Shown here one piece after another: positions 7,736 through 16,673 of a stretch of 64,000 nucleotides of DNA. How positions within the stretch are numbered: the stretch's first letter is position 1; every line of letters starts with the position of its first letter. Origin of the DNA: an uncultured Bacteroidales bacterium (GTDB taxonomy: Bacteria > Bacteroidota > Bacteroidia > Bacteroidales > Paludibacteraceae); the NCBI GenBank assembly GCA_902780235.1, contig CACZEL010000022.1, forward strand, positions 1 through 64,000, written 5' to 3'. The notes under the pieces were generated by a model that had not been told where the DNA came from, ran no database searches, and saw only the letters and a list, made by a program, of their open reading frames with translations. Position numbers and translations under genes: made by a program.

Positions 7736-9166
7736 TTATAATTTGACGATTTTATTTTTCAGTCGGGCCTCTTCGGCGCGGAAACCCATGACATGGCTTT
7801 CGACGGACACATCAATGGTAGAGGACAGGTATTTCTCATCCTGATTAGCCACAGCGAGTACAAAATCTTTAACGATACCCCAGTCGCCTCCTGCATGTCC
7901 TTCATAGCCGGGCAGTTTGCTGATGTCTTCATCCCAGACATACTGTTTGCCTGTAAGGAAATCCGTAAGCGTGAAGGTTTTCATATCCCCTACGATATCG
8001 CCTTTCGTACCCATGATACGCGTTTTCCGTCCGCCATAGGAAGTGAGTGCCTCTACTTGGAGTGATGCTGTGGAAGGAATTGTTCCATCGGATCCGTCAA
8101 ACTCGAGATTGCATACATAATGGTCGCACTGGTCGTTTTGACAACGGAAGACGCAGCGGCCATAATCGGTGGTACGCAGATAGTCTGTTATCTTGGCATC
8201 TTTAGCGAGCCTGTCTTTAGGCAGCGCGTCAAAGACATACAAATACCGATGTTCACGTAAATAAATCTTCAAGGCGGAGAAGGGACATTGCTTCTCTACT
8301 GCGCAGTCGAAGCATCGGTCGGCGGCGCCTTGCGGTTCGTTCTTACGTACAAAGAAAGACAGGTCTCCGAAAGCAGACACGCGCCTGCATGGTTTGCCAA
8401 GCAGCCATCGGACAATATCCAAGTCATGGCATGATTTGGCAATGATGATAGGCGTTGTTTCTTTGGCGGAATGCCAATTGCCTCGCACATAGGAGTGCGC
8501 CATATGATGGAATCGGATAGGTTCGAGATGCTGCATGCTGACTATATCCCCAATTCTTCCCTCGTCAATCACTCGTTTGAGTGCCCGGAAATACGGGGCA
8601 TACCGCAACACATGACAAACGCCGACAAGGCGACCGTACTTACGTGCCTGACGGAGGATGTCGGTACATTCCTTGGCAGTTTGCGCAATCGGTTTTTCCA
8701 ATAGCACATCATAGCCGGCAGCCAAGGCCCGCATACAAGGATGATAATGCACATTATCGGGCGTAGCGATTATAACCGTGTCCGCAAACTTAGGCACACG
8801 GAATACCTCGGACCAGTCACCGAACTGATAGTCGGAAGGGATACCATATTCTTTCGCCATCTGCTCGCGTCGAACAGCATTGATATCCGCCACTCCCACT
8901 ATTTGCAGAGATGCGGGATATTGCTTGCTATACGAAGCGTAAACAGAGCCCCGTGAACCCGCACCGATAACAATCGCCGTGACAGGCCGCAGCACCTTTG
9001 CTTCCTGATCAGGCAAACCAAACGAGAGCCGCTCTGCATTCTTAGGAAGATTTGCCTTGGCAGTGTCCGCTTCCGCAGCATGCAAAAGGGACGAGCCCGG
9101 CAAAGAGGCGACCGCCATGGTAGCCGCTCCGATACCGAGCGTTTGAAGAAATTCTTTGCGTGTCAT
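7736..9166 (-). CDS. Exported Gfo/Idh/MocA-family NAD(P)-dependent oxidoreductase (GH109-like)
   Basis: This 476-residue protein starts with a Tat-type signal (TRKEFLQTLGIGAA, cleavage near Ala30) that has Arg-Lys instead of Arg-Arg. A Rossmann domain follows, with IGAGSRG at 67-73, VADIN, and the family EKP (157-159). SCHDLDIVRWL (about 246-256) is in the C-terminal catalytic half. Two Cys clusters, C285-x2-C288-x5-C294 and C338/342/347/352, could bind metal. Family members oxidise sugars or, as GH109 enzymes, split alpha-glycosidic bonds with a bound NAD. The gene lies between GH65 and the phosphodiesterase in the SusCD-associated series, which suggests periplasmic sugar processing. The substrate is unknown. 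Confidence 0.8.
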   Translation of the reverse strand: MTRKEFLQTLGIGAATMAVASLPGSSLLHAAEADTAKANLPKNAERLSFGLPDQEAKVLRPVTAIVIGAGSRGSVYASYSKQYPASLQIVGVADINAVRREQMAKEYGIPSDYQFGDWSEVFRVPKFADTVIIATPDNVHYHPCMRALAAGYDVLLEKPIAQTAKECTDILRQARKYGRLVGVCHVLRYAPYFRALKRVIDEGRIGDIVSMQHLEPIRFHHMAHSYVRGNWHSAKETTPIIIAKSCHDLDIVRWLLGKPCRRVSAFGDLSFFVRKNEPQGAADRCFDCAVEKQCPFSALKIYLREHRYLYVFDALPKDRLAKDAKITDYLRTTDYGRCVFRCQNDQCDHYVCNLEFDGSDGTIPSTASLQVEALTSYGGRKTRIMGTKGDIVGDMKTFTLTDFLTGKQYVWDEDISKLPGYEGHAGGDWGIVKDFVLAVANQDEKYLSSTIDVSVESHVMGFRAEEARLKNKIVKL

Positions 9167-9177
9167 ATGTTTATCAT

Positions 9178-11265
9178 TTATTTGATTACGATATCATGAT
9201 ATCCCTGCCTCCGTATTGTAAGTGACTTCCACTCTTTGGGTAGCACCGGACGGTAAGCCTGTTTGAGCCCCTTATCCGTGATATCGAGTCCTGCAAAACC
9301 GAAGAGAAGAGCTTGGAGTGTTCCTCCTGCTCCGGTAATGAAATAGGGATTCGTACCGCCATTAAATTCAGCCACAACACGGAAAGGCGGGTTGAGATTC
9401 GGCAGATAGGAGTCTCGCCACCAGTAGATAGCGTTATCGGCATCTCCAAGACGAGCATATAGCGTGGCATAGATAGACTTAGACATTGCCGGTGTGCGTT
9501 TCTCGGGAACGGTTGAGATATAATACTCCAGATTACGCTGAATAGCCTGTTTATCCGTGAGTACATGTAGTGGATAAGCCAGGAGAACTACATCCGCTTG
9601 CTTGGTAGGAGCTCCGTCGTAGGAATCATGCTCGACCACAACGCCATCGTTCCCATAGGTCAGGTGCAGTTTTGAAGCGACCTGTTCCCAATCGGGAGAG
9701 GGCTTCAATCGCAGCACCTTAGCAGCTCTTGACGCATTCTGCAGGTCGGTTTTGGCAACGCCTATGGTATAGGCATTGTTATTCACCTGCTTTCCGCCAT
9801 ATCTATTTTGATTCCATTCATCAGCCCCGATGACGTTGATAATATCGCCATTGGGTTCGATACGGCTTACCCAGAAATCCGCCGCTTCGCGGATGAGGGG
9901 ATAACCGACCGAAGCGAGCCATTGTTTATCGCGCGTGACACAATAGTATTGCCAACACGCACAAGCTATATCAGCCGTAATATGGTTTTCTAATTCGGAA
10001 TAGAGATTTGGCAAGGGCGTTTCATCGAATCCCGTTTCGCCACTTTCCCATGGGAACATCACTCCCTTATATCCATGCATATATGCATTATATCGCGCCG
10101 CATTCATGCGGTTATACCGATATTGCAGCATCTGTCTAGCCATCTGTGGCTGCATCAGCAGCAAGACCGGAAACATCCACGTCTCCGAATCCCAAAAGAC
10201 ATGCCCCTTGTACCCCAATCCGGATAGCCCCATCGGAGAACAAGAAGAAGGTTGGTCCGTACGATAGAATGCGTAGTGGTGATAGAGCATAGAACGGATA
10301 TCGTGCTGTGCTTGCGAATCACCCTCAATGATGATATCCGATAGCCACAAATCCGCCCATGCATCATTATGTCTCTGCCAGAGGCGATTGTATCCCTCTG
10401 TCATTTGATATAGCGTAAGACGCTCTGCTTGATTATGGGCTTGAGGTACCACATTGGATGCAAGGATGTTGCCCACGAGGCAAAAATGGAGCGTATCGCC
10501 TTCATTGAGATGGCAGGAAAAAGACATGCTATTGTTGCGGGATGCGGAATCCTCTGCATAAACAGGTATATAGGGTGTGCCCTGCTCTATATCATCCGGA
10601 AAGAGGAAGGCCGTAGTCGCAGCAAGGTCATGTTGTCCCGAAGGCGACTTTGCAGTAGTTGAGAGCAGGTAATAGGTAGGATGGGTCTTGACAAAACTAT
10701 TTGCTTTGTTTTTGCAGCGCGATAGACAGGAGTGCGGTTCAGGCAGGTTGTCCGGCACACGATGGCGGTTGGTGACCTTGAGGTCGATATCCGTGAGCGC
10801 AACGAGATGTATATCGGAGAGAAAGCCATAAGGCATATGCCTCAGAGCTACGATGGTGTAAGTCGTTTGGAGTTGATCAGCATACGTAAAAGACCCTGAA
10901 AATGCAGCATTATGGAAGTTTAGTCGCTGTGAATAGTTCACGACCGCTTCGGGTTGTATATCCATTCCGTTTACTTGGAGGAGGATATCCAGCGGATTGA
11001 TGTTCGGAAAGAAGTTGTTAACTCTGCCCGAACCGTATATGTCGTACAGTCCTCCGACGACTACTTTGTCCACTTGGAGGGGATGGCGACTGCTGACAAG
11101 TCCTATCTGTCCATTGGCAGAGGTGATACCGTAATAGTCGCCCTGCAAGGGTTGGTCTGTACGGATGCTCCATGGGTCTTGCGACCACGCAAGAAGCGGA
11201 TATAGAATAAGCGATAATACAAGAATAATCCGTGCCATGGATTTGATATTTATAACCTTATTCAT
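9178..11265 (-). CDS. Secreted glycoside hydrolase family 65-like protein
   Basis: The start at 11265 (ATGA overlap with the preceding stop) gives 695 residues with a signal peptide ending near LLAWSQ. An N-terminal beta-sandwich (about residues 30-290) is followed by an (alpha/alpha)6 barrel with GH65 landmarks: GHVFWDSETW (354-363), FPWESGETGFDETP, ENHITADIACA, GADEWNQN (putative general acid Glu483) and TKQADVVLLAYP. GH65 contains phosphorylases and hydrolases acting on alpha-glucosidic disaccharides such as maltose, trehalose and kojibiose. The motif that binds phosphate in the phosphorylases is not obvious and the protein is exported, so hydrolase action, for example an acid-trehalase type, seems more likely. 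It lies in the SusCD-linked gene series. Confidence 0.82.
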   Translation of the reverse strand: MNKVINIKSMARIILVLSLILYPLLAWSQDPWSIRTDQPLQGDYYGITSANGQIGLVSSRHPLQVDKVVVGGLYDIYGSGRVNNFFPNINPLDILLQVNGMDIQPEAVVNYSQRLNFHNAAFSGSFTYADQLQTTYTIVALRHMPYGFLSDIHLVALTDIDLKVTNRHRVPDNLPEPHSCLSRCKNKANSFVKTHPTYYLLSTTAKSPSGQHDLAATTAFLFPDDIEQGTPYIPVYAEDSASRNNSMSFSCHLNEGDTLHFCLVGNILASNVVPQAHNQAERLTLYQMTEGYNRLWQRHNDAWADLWLSDIIIEGDSQAQHDIRSMLYHHYAFYRTDQPSSCSPMGLSGLGYKGHVFWDSETWMFPVLLLMQPQMARQMLQYRYNRMNAARYNAYMHGYKGVMFPWESGETGFDETPLPNLYSELENHITADIACACWQYYCVTRDKQWLASVGYPLIREAADFWVSRIEPNGDIINVIGADEWNQNRYGGKQVNNNAYTIGVAKTDLQNASRAAKVLRLKPSPDWEQVASKLHLTYGNDGVVVEHDSYDGAPTKQADVVLLAYPLHVLTDKQAIQRNLEYYISTVPEKRTPAMSKSIYATLYARLGDADNAIYWWRDSYLPNLNPPFRVVAEFNGGTNPYFITGAGGTLQALLFGFAGLDITDKGLKQAYRPVLPKEWKSLTIRRQGYHDIVIK

Positions 11266-11633
11266 TGCCCTACTTTTTTTAAGGTAATCGGGTAATAAAA
11301 TGGCGGGTAGATTTCTGCCCAACCCACTTGCATGTTAGTAATCGTCAGGGTATCATGGTTAAACCAAAACTGACATGTTGTTTCATAATCGGGCTCGCCT
11401 TTTGAGACCCAGTTACGGATAATATCCATACGACCATTATCAGTGACATGATATGTACAAGTACATCCTTCTTGGAGTATTATTTCATTGTATGTAATGA
11501 TTGTGTTTGGCATTGTACTGCAATCAAGTCGTTGCCATTCTCCAATAAGTGATTCATTAATATTGATTCTCGCAGAACAACTCCACAAAATCAACATAGC
11601 AAGAAGAATAAATATGTTATTTACTGATTTCAT
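11262..11633 (-). CDS. Small lipoprotein of unknown function
   Basis: This 123-residue protein has a lipoprotein signal (LILWSC, Cys19) and a short, mainly beta-type mature domain (GEWQRLDCS..., CTCTYHV, TCQFWFNHDTLTI) that recalls lipocalin-like small lipoproteins, although I recognise no family. Both ends overlap neighbours as ATGA (11262-11265 and 11630-11633), so it is coupled to GH65 and to the preceding lipoprotein. This gene and the next are visibly richer in A+T than the genes around them, which hints at separate acquisition. Confidence 0.7.
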   Translation of the reverse strand: MKSVNNIFILLAMLILWSCSARININESLIGEWQRLDCSTMPNTIITYNEIILQEGCTCTYHVTDNGRMDIIRNWVSKGEPDYETTCQFWFNHDTLTITNMQVGWAEIYPPFYYPITLKKVGQ

Positions 11634-12019
11634 TTCAACATTTGAGTTATTTTAACTTGTTTAAAGCTATCTATATTATTCAATGCCAATTCCATTGTGT
11701 TGCTTAATGGGGTAATCCATTGGATAGTATCGTTGGGTTCTAGATATGTATATTGAAAAGTCCTTGATATATTTGATATACGAACATAAGGACCTCCTGT
11801 CATGTTATTCTCTATGTAGTCGTAAAAACATTCAGCCTCATTAAAAGATAGTAAAGAGTCTTTATTATTAGTAACGATGAATACTCCGAGTTGGTATTCT
11901 TTATTTACGTCATAGCATCCTATAATGCCAACCGCATGCCCTGTAGTATAATTGGTATCATTTACCGAACATGAAGTTAACAAAATTAATTGCAATAGAG
12001 CGAATAAGATTTTTTTCAT
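11630..12019 (-). CDS. Small lipoprotein of unknown function
   Basis: This 129-residue protein has a clear lipobox (ILLTSC, Cys17). The mature part (GHAVGIIGCYDVNKEYQLGVFIV..., then ISNISRTFQYTYLEPND) is predicted mostly beta and matches no family I know. It overlaps both neighbours by 4 bases (ATGA), so it is translated together with the nuclease/beta-helix protein upstream and the lipoprotein downstream. Composition is A+T-rich relative to neighbours. Confidence 0.7.
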   Translation of the reverse strand: MKKILFALLQLILLTSCSVNDTNYTTGHAVGIIGCYDVNKEYQLGVFIVTNNKDSLLSFNEAECFYDYIENNMTGGPYVRISNISRTFQYTYLEPNDTIQWITPLSNTMELALNNIDSFKQVKITQMLK

Positions 12020-14391
12020 TGTCTGATTATTTTATGGCCATTGACGATATATATTCCTGACGGAAGAACATTGATGTCGGTGCCCATATATTGCCCTGTA
12101 ACGGAATAGACTGCACCGTTGGGAGCAGATAAGTCCATCTGCACGTCTTCCACCCCTTCGGGTTGGTCGTTGCCGGTAAACTCGACGGCACCGACGCAGG
12201 ACTGGAGGTTGCGATTCCGGTTGACCATATCGCGTGTCACGGAGCCGCTGATGGAGCCGTCGCCGTTGAGGTCATAGGTGAAGGCGGACTCGCACATACG
12301 CTGGTTGGCAGGCAGACAAGCGATGGAGTATGTACCGAGTATCTTCTGATAGATAGGGTATGCTCCATTGGTTTTGATATGCGGCGTATATTGTCCACCT
12401 GTGAGTGTACCGCCGAAGGCATCGACGATGGTGTTCTCCCAGCCGTTTATCTCGGTAGAGGATGAATAGAGGTTGTAGGTGTCTCTCCAGAGGTTAACAT
12501 CGGAGGATATGGTATAAAGATCCGCCCAAATAGGAGCGTCATCCCCTATCTTCTGGTCGTTGGCGAGAATGAGGTTGTCCATGAGACAGAGTTTGCCTTT
12601 GAAGACCGCAAGTGCGCCACCGCCAAAGTTCTCCGCTGCACCGGCGAAGGTGGTATGATTTCCCATAAAGCTACAGAGTCCTATATTGAGGGGGATGGTG
12701 TTGGCGGTCATATCCGCCCAAAGGGCAGCACCGCCATATCGTTTGGTGGCTGTAGCCAAACCTTTCTTGGCAGAAAGGGTATTGTTGAGAAAGACACAGT
12801 TAAGGACATGTGCGGCTTTAGGTGCGGTGATAGGAGACAGATCGAGTGCTCCCCGCGTAACTGCGGTATTCGCATTGAATGCGCAACGTTGTACATCCAG
12901 TGTGGTGCATCCCATCATCTCGACAGCACCTCCGGCGGATGTTGCCTGATTCGCACTAAACCGGCAATCGCTAATCAGCACTTTTTCACGTTCTTGAAAC
13001 CAAACAGCACCACCATTGGCAGCACTGTTACGCTCAAAGATACAACTGAACAATCGCAGATTCTCCCCTTTATGCACAATAGCGCCACCATTGTTCGTAG
13101 CAGTGTTATCATGTATATAACAATCCGTCAATTGTATTTCCGGTCCATAAGAATAGATAGCAGCACCTCCATCGATAGTAGAAGAAGCCGCACCGGATAA
13201 CTCCATATGGTCCAGTATAAGATTGAAATAATGCGGAATGGAGATGATGGATTCGGTTAGACCGTCGGCTTGCAGATGGGAGGTTCCAATCCGGGTAGTA
13301 AAGGAGGGATCCCACCCTCCGCTCAAAACGACGGAACAGTCGGGTACAATGGGTTGTGTTAGCGTATATGTACCCTCTGAAATGAGAATGGTATCTTCCA
13401 TCGTCGCGTTTTCAAGAGCCAAAGAGAGAGAGGCTTCATCGGTAGCGTGAAATACCGTAGGATGCTGCTCGGTGAGAAGACGGAATCGTCCTAAGACAGG
13501 ATAGTGGTCGGAAGGATTGACGGTTCGTCCGGATTCGGGATAATACTCGGTGATGATATGGCGCGAGAGCGGCTCCATATGGTCATAGAAGATGTAGTCG
13601 TACTCTTGCCCTGTTTTCTGCTTGACAGCAGGTGTCCATCCGGTTGTAGTAGCCGTTATCTGTGGGCCATCAGCAGGAAGACATTGGTTAACGGGTGCGG
13701 TGAGAGCGAGGTCATAGAAATGAGATGCATAACCGCGATATGCCTCTTCGTGAGCGGAACGGGACATATTAAAATCCCCCACCATAACCATAGGTTTCTG
13801 CCCTACCAATTCACGGATGCGTTTGCCAATCAGTTTGCCGGACTCCACACCACACTCAGTAGCTCCATAGTTGACATGTGTCGATACGAAGTAAAAGTCT
13901 TGTCCGGAGGCATTATCTGACAGATGTAGCCATATGCACGTGCGTGGGATATCTTCGCCCCACCCTTTACCCGGTTTTTCCGGATGCTCATTGAGGTAGA
14001 AAAATCCTTGGTTGAGCACCGTATATTTGTCGGATTTATAGAAAATAGAATTATAGGAATAATTCTTCCCTTCTCTTTCAACGGAGTAGTCGGCATAACC
14101 CGTAAGCATTTCGCGGAGATCTTGGAGTTGCGATTTTTGGGTAACCGCATCCTTGTTATTTCCGGTTACCTCCTCCATGCCTACTATATCAAAGTCATAT
14201 TCGGTGATGTTTCTCACCACATATTCGCGTCGGTTCGCCCATAATTGCTCGCCGGTGTCTCCATTGGAGGCATTGACATAGCGCACATTATAGTTTGCAA
14301 ACCGATGCACTCCTACTTCTTCGGCATGCCCCGAAAGCATAGCCACCACGGGTAGCAGGCATAAAAATCTTCTCAACGCATTCATATTCAA
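12016..14391 (-). CDS. Secreted endonuclease/exonuclease/phosphatase-fold domain fused to a beta-helix and a sorting tail
   Basis: This 791-residue protein has a signal peptide ending near SGHAEE. Residues about 30-305 form an EEP (DNase I-like/sphingomyelinase-like) domain with all landmarks: NYNVRYVN, GMEEVTG (metal-binding Glu), THVNYG, VGDFNMS, EYDYIFY and SDHYPVLG (catalytic Asp-His). Residues about 310-690 are a parallel beta-helix with POMP-like repeats (GGAIVHKG, GGAVWFQE, GGAVEMMG). The last 35 residues (NGAVYSVTGQYMG...LPSGIYIVNG) resemble a classical type A T9SS C-terminal domain. It could degrade nucleic acid or phosphodiesters, or act on phosphorylated glycans. It lies just after the HAD gene. 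Confidence 0.82.
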   Translation of the reverse strand: MNMNALRRFLCLLPVVAMLSGHAEEVGVHRFANYNVRYVNASNGDTGEQLWANRREYVVRNITEYDFDIVGMEEVTGNNKDAVTQKSQLQDLREMLTGYADYSVEREGKNYSYNSIFYKSDKYTVLNQGFFYLNEHPEKPGKGWGEDIPRTCIWLHLSDNASGQDFYFVSTHVNYGATECGVESGKLIGKRIRELVGQKPMVMVGDFNMSRSAHEEAYRGYASHFYDLALTAPVNQCLPADGPQITATTTGWTPAVKQKTGQEYDYIFYDHMEPLSRHIITEYYPESGRTVNPSDHYPVLGRFRLLTEQHPTVFHATDEASLSLALENATMEDTILISEGTYTLTQPIVPDCSVVLSGGWDPSFTTRIGTSHLQADGLTESIISIPHYFNLILDHMELSGAASSTIDGGAAIYSYGPEIQLTDCYIHDNTATNNGGAIVHKGENLRLFSCIFERNSAANGGAVWFQEREKVLISDCRFSANQATSAGGAVEMMGCTTLDVQRCAFNANTAVTRGALDLSPITAPKAAHVLNCVFLNNTLSAKKGLATATKRYGGAALWADMTANTIPLNIGLCSFMGNHTTFAGAAENFGGGALAVFKGKLCLMDNLILANDQKIGDDAPIWADLYTISSDVNLWRDTYNLYSSSTEINGWENTIVDAFGGTLTGGQYTPHIKTNGAYPIYQKILGTYSIACLPANQRMCESAFTYDLNGDGSISGSVTRDMVNRNRNLQSCVGAVEFTGNDQPEGVEDVQMDLSAPNGAVYSVTGQYMGTDINVLPSGIYIVNGHKIIRQ

Positions 14392-14397
14392 TATTAC

Positions 14398-15006
14398 TTA
14401 TAAGTCAAACGCCTTTGACAAGGCATCTATATTTTCAAATGTTTTCCATCCTTTCTGTTCTCCGGCTTTCCTGTTTCGCTCCGCATCATCAATATAGATT
14501 ACGGGTTCATCATAGGGTACGGCTTTGCATACCTCGTCGTAAATCGGTTTTTCCGGTTTATAAAGATGAAGGCGGAAAGAAAGGAACACATGGTCAAAAT
14601 GGTCATCGAGCGTATATCCGTCATAACAGAACATCGGCTCGATATACTGCCAATGCATCTCATTGGTGTTGGATAACAGACAAACCGTATGTCCATCTTG
14701 GCGCAAGCGCCGCAGGAGGGCTTTTTTACCCTCCTGCACGGGCGCCAATTCGGATAACCAGACTTGTCTGATCTGTTCGTATGTTATATCTGAGCGGCAC
14801 AATGCATGAAAATGGTTCAGTGCTTCACCGGTAGTAATCAATCCCAGCTCATAGTCATGCAAAAACGAGTCCCCTCCTCCAGCCAGTAGCACCTCGGGGT
14901 CCAAACTGCATTGCTCCTTCTCGGGCATCAGTTGCCGGAAACGCTCCATGAAGCCCGGCACATCTATATCCGAGAGGACACCGCCCATATCAAATACGAA
15001 CGTCAT
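14398..15006 (-). CDS. HAD-superfamily (subfamily IA) hydrolase
   Basis: This 202-residue cytosolic protein has all four HAD motifs: VFDMGGVL (I, nucleophile Asp), CLLSNTNE (II), LYKPEKPIY (III Lys) and YIDDAERN (IV acidic pair). The helical cap lies between motifs I and II. The second Asp of motif I is replaced by Gly (DMGGVL), as in many subfamily IA members including haloacid dehalogenase-like and FMN/hexose phosphatases. Alpha-D-glucose-1-phosphate phosphatase-like members share this start, and such an activity would fit a sugar-catabolic locus. It is 2 bases from the beta-helix gene, inside the SusCD transcript. Confidence 0.85.
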   Translation of the reverse strand: MTFVFDMGGVLSDIDVPGFMERFRQLMPEKEQCSLDPEVLLAGGGDSFLHDYELGLITTGEALNHFHALCRSDITYEQIRQVWLSELAPVQEGKKALLRRLRQDGHTVCLLSNTNEMHWQYIEPMFCYDGYTLDDHFDHVFLSFRLHLYKPEKPIYDEVCKAVPYDEPVIYIDDAERNRKAGEQKGWKTFENIDALSKAFDL

Positions 15007-15008
15007 GA

Positions 15009-16640
15009 TTACAATTCCTGACCAAGCGTATTATAGGTCTTGCTGCCACGAAGAATAACCACCTGACCATCGCGGATGGTTTTTGTGCATTTTACAGCAC
15101 TACCTATATTCTCCACGCCTTCCGCCGTGTCAACCCAGACAGGCTCCACGCCATTCGGATCATAGGAACCGGCGACGGTGGTGGCAGCACGGGTATAACC
15201 ACGTTGGTCTTTATCCAGATCCATCACTTTCGCCATGTCGTCAACAGGCCATGCCGCAATAGCGGTTTTGAGAGCCGCCATATCAATCGGGGCCACATCA
15301 GCCAGCGGAGCGACAACATCACATACGCCACCTTGGTTGGCAATAGCATTGGTGCCAAAGATGCTCTCAATCGTATTCACCGTTTCCAGCGAGGTCGGGA
15401 TATTGTCAGAGGCAATGAAACCGCTGTTCTCGACAGTACTATTATTCATCACCGTACCGATTACATTGTAACCCGCACTATATGCAGCAGTGCTGGCAGC
15501 CTGAATGAAAACCACTGCATCAGAAGAGGTAAAGTCATCATTTGCCGCATACTCCACCATGATATTACCGGCAAAGTAGTTTTTCGAATTTGTGCCTGCA
15601 GAAACGGCAGAACCGTTATTTGAGCCACGGCTGCTGCGCTGACGGCAAGGGTTATTGTAGAAGGTATTGTTGATAAAGTATGCAGATGCATTACTACCTA
15701 CGCGGATACCTACGCCACGATACCAGCATTTACTATCGGCAACGAGGCAGTTTACGAGATACACGGAACCGCCATTATCCGAAACGGAGCAGTTGCCGCC
15801 ATAGGTACCCCATTTCTCTGCCCCCGGAACACTTAGCACGGTACCATAAGCTATGTTATTGCGGAACTCGCAACGCTCGAAGTAAGCAATCGAAGCATCC
15901 AGCGGGTCAGTAGAAGAAGAGTTGGACTGACGCGGACGAACCTGGAAGGCAGCACCAGAGCCCTTGGCAGTAATATTATCGCGGAAGATACAATCGAAGC
16001 AGCGTACGGCACTACCCCAAATCTCTATAGCTCCATTCGAACCGTTGGCGTCATCGTCTGTCTGCGAGTCATTATTGAGGAAACGGCAGAAATGGAAGTC
16101 CACCTGCGCAGCCTGTACGAATACCATATTGCCCCAATACTTGCTATTCAAGCGCAGACCATCTCGGAAGGTAATACCCCAGATTTCTGTTTTCTGCCAG
16201 TCGGAATAATACGCTTCGCTTTTAACATCAGCGGTACCATCGCCGATGTAAACGAATGCATAGTCGGTATTATCTCCCTTGCCGTCTCCATCCAAGTCGG
16301 CAGAGAATACAGACTGTCCGCCCAGCAAGTAGTTGTAGGCGATTTTTGTACCGGTCATTGTAGCGGGATAACCGCCCTTAAGAACCACCCCTTGCGGGAT
16401 GACCCACTTATTGGTGTTGATGTCCGGCGCATAGGAGCCTTCCATCAGATAGAACTCGGTACCCGGTTCAGCATCTGCCAAGGTAGAGCCGAGCAAGTCG
16501 GCACCGGCAGCGTTTTCCCATGATGTACCGTCTTCATCACCCAGACCTACCGGAGCGAAGAAATAACGTGTTACCTCTTCTTGAGCGAAAAGGCATGTGC
16601 TGAGCATTACACTTAACACAAGAAAGAAAGTTTTTTTCAT
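15009..16640 (-). CDS. Secreted right-handed beta-helix protein with short C-terminal sorting tail
   Basis: This 543-residue protein starts with a signal peptide (MKKTFFLVLSVMLSTCLFAQ). The body is a parallel beta-helix made of repeats such as FHFCRFLNN, CFDCIFRDN, YFERCEFRNN, YLVNCLVAD and YFINNTFYN. These occur in polysaccharide lyases, adhesins and Bacteroidales surface proteins. No lyase-type catalytic triad can be assigned by eye. The last 24 residues (RDGQVVILRGSKTYNTLG, then QEL) match the tail shared by five other proteins in the window. It is the first gene after susD and probably acts on, or binds, the same glycan at the cell surface. Confidence 0.82.
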   Translation of the reverse strand: MKKTFFLVLSVMLSTCLFAQEEVTRYFFAPVGLGDEDGTSWENAAGADLLGSTLADAEPGTEFYLMEGSYAPDINTNKWVIPQGVVLKGGYPATMTGTKIAYNYLLGGQSVFSADLDGDGKGDNTDYAFVYIGDGTADVKSEAYYSDWQKTEIWGITFRDGLRLNSKYWGNMVFVQAAQVDFHFCRFLNNDSQTDDDANGSNGAIEIWGSAVRCFDCIFRDNITAKGSGAAFQVRPRQSNSSSTDPLDASIAYFERCEFRNNIAYGTVLSVPGAEKWGTYGGNCSVSDNGGSVYLVNCLVADSKCWYRGVGIRVGSNASAYFINNTFYNNPCRQRSSRGSNNGSAVSAGTNSKNYFAGNIMVEYAANDDFTSSDAVVFIQAASTAAYSAGYNVIGTVMNNSTVENSGFIASDNIPTSLETVNTIESIFGTNAIANQGGVCDVVAPLADVAPIDMAALKTAIAAWPVDDMAKVMDLDKDQRGYTRAATTVAGSYDPNGVEPVWVDTAEGVENIGSAVKCTKTIRDGQVVILRGSKTYNTLGQEL

Positions 16641-16673
16641 AATAAATAATTTTAGGGGTTAATTATAATAATA

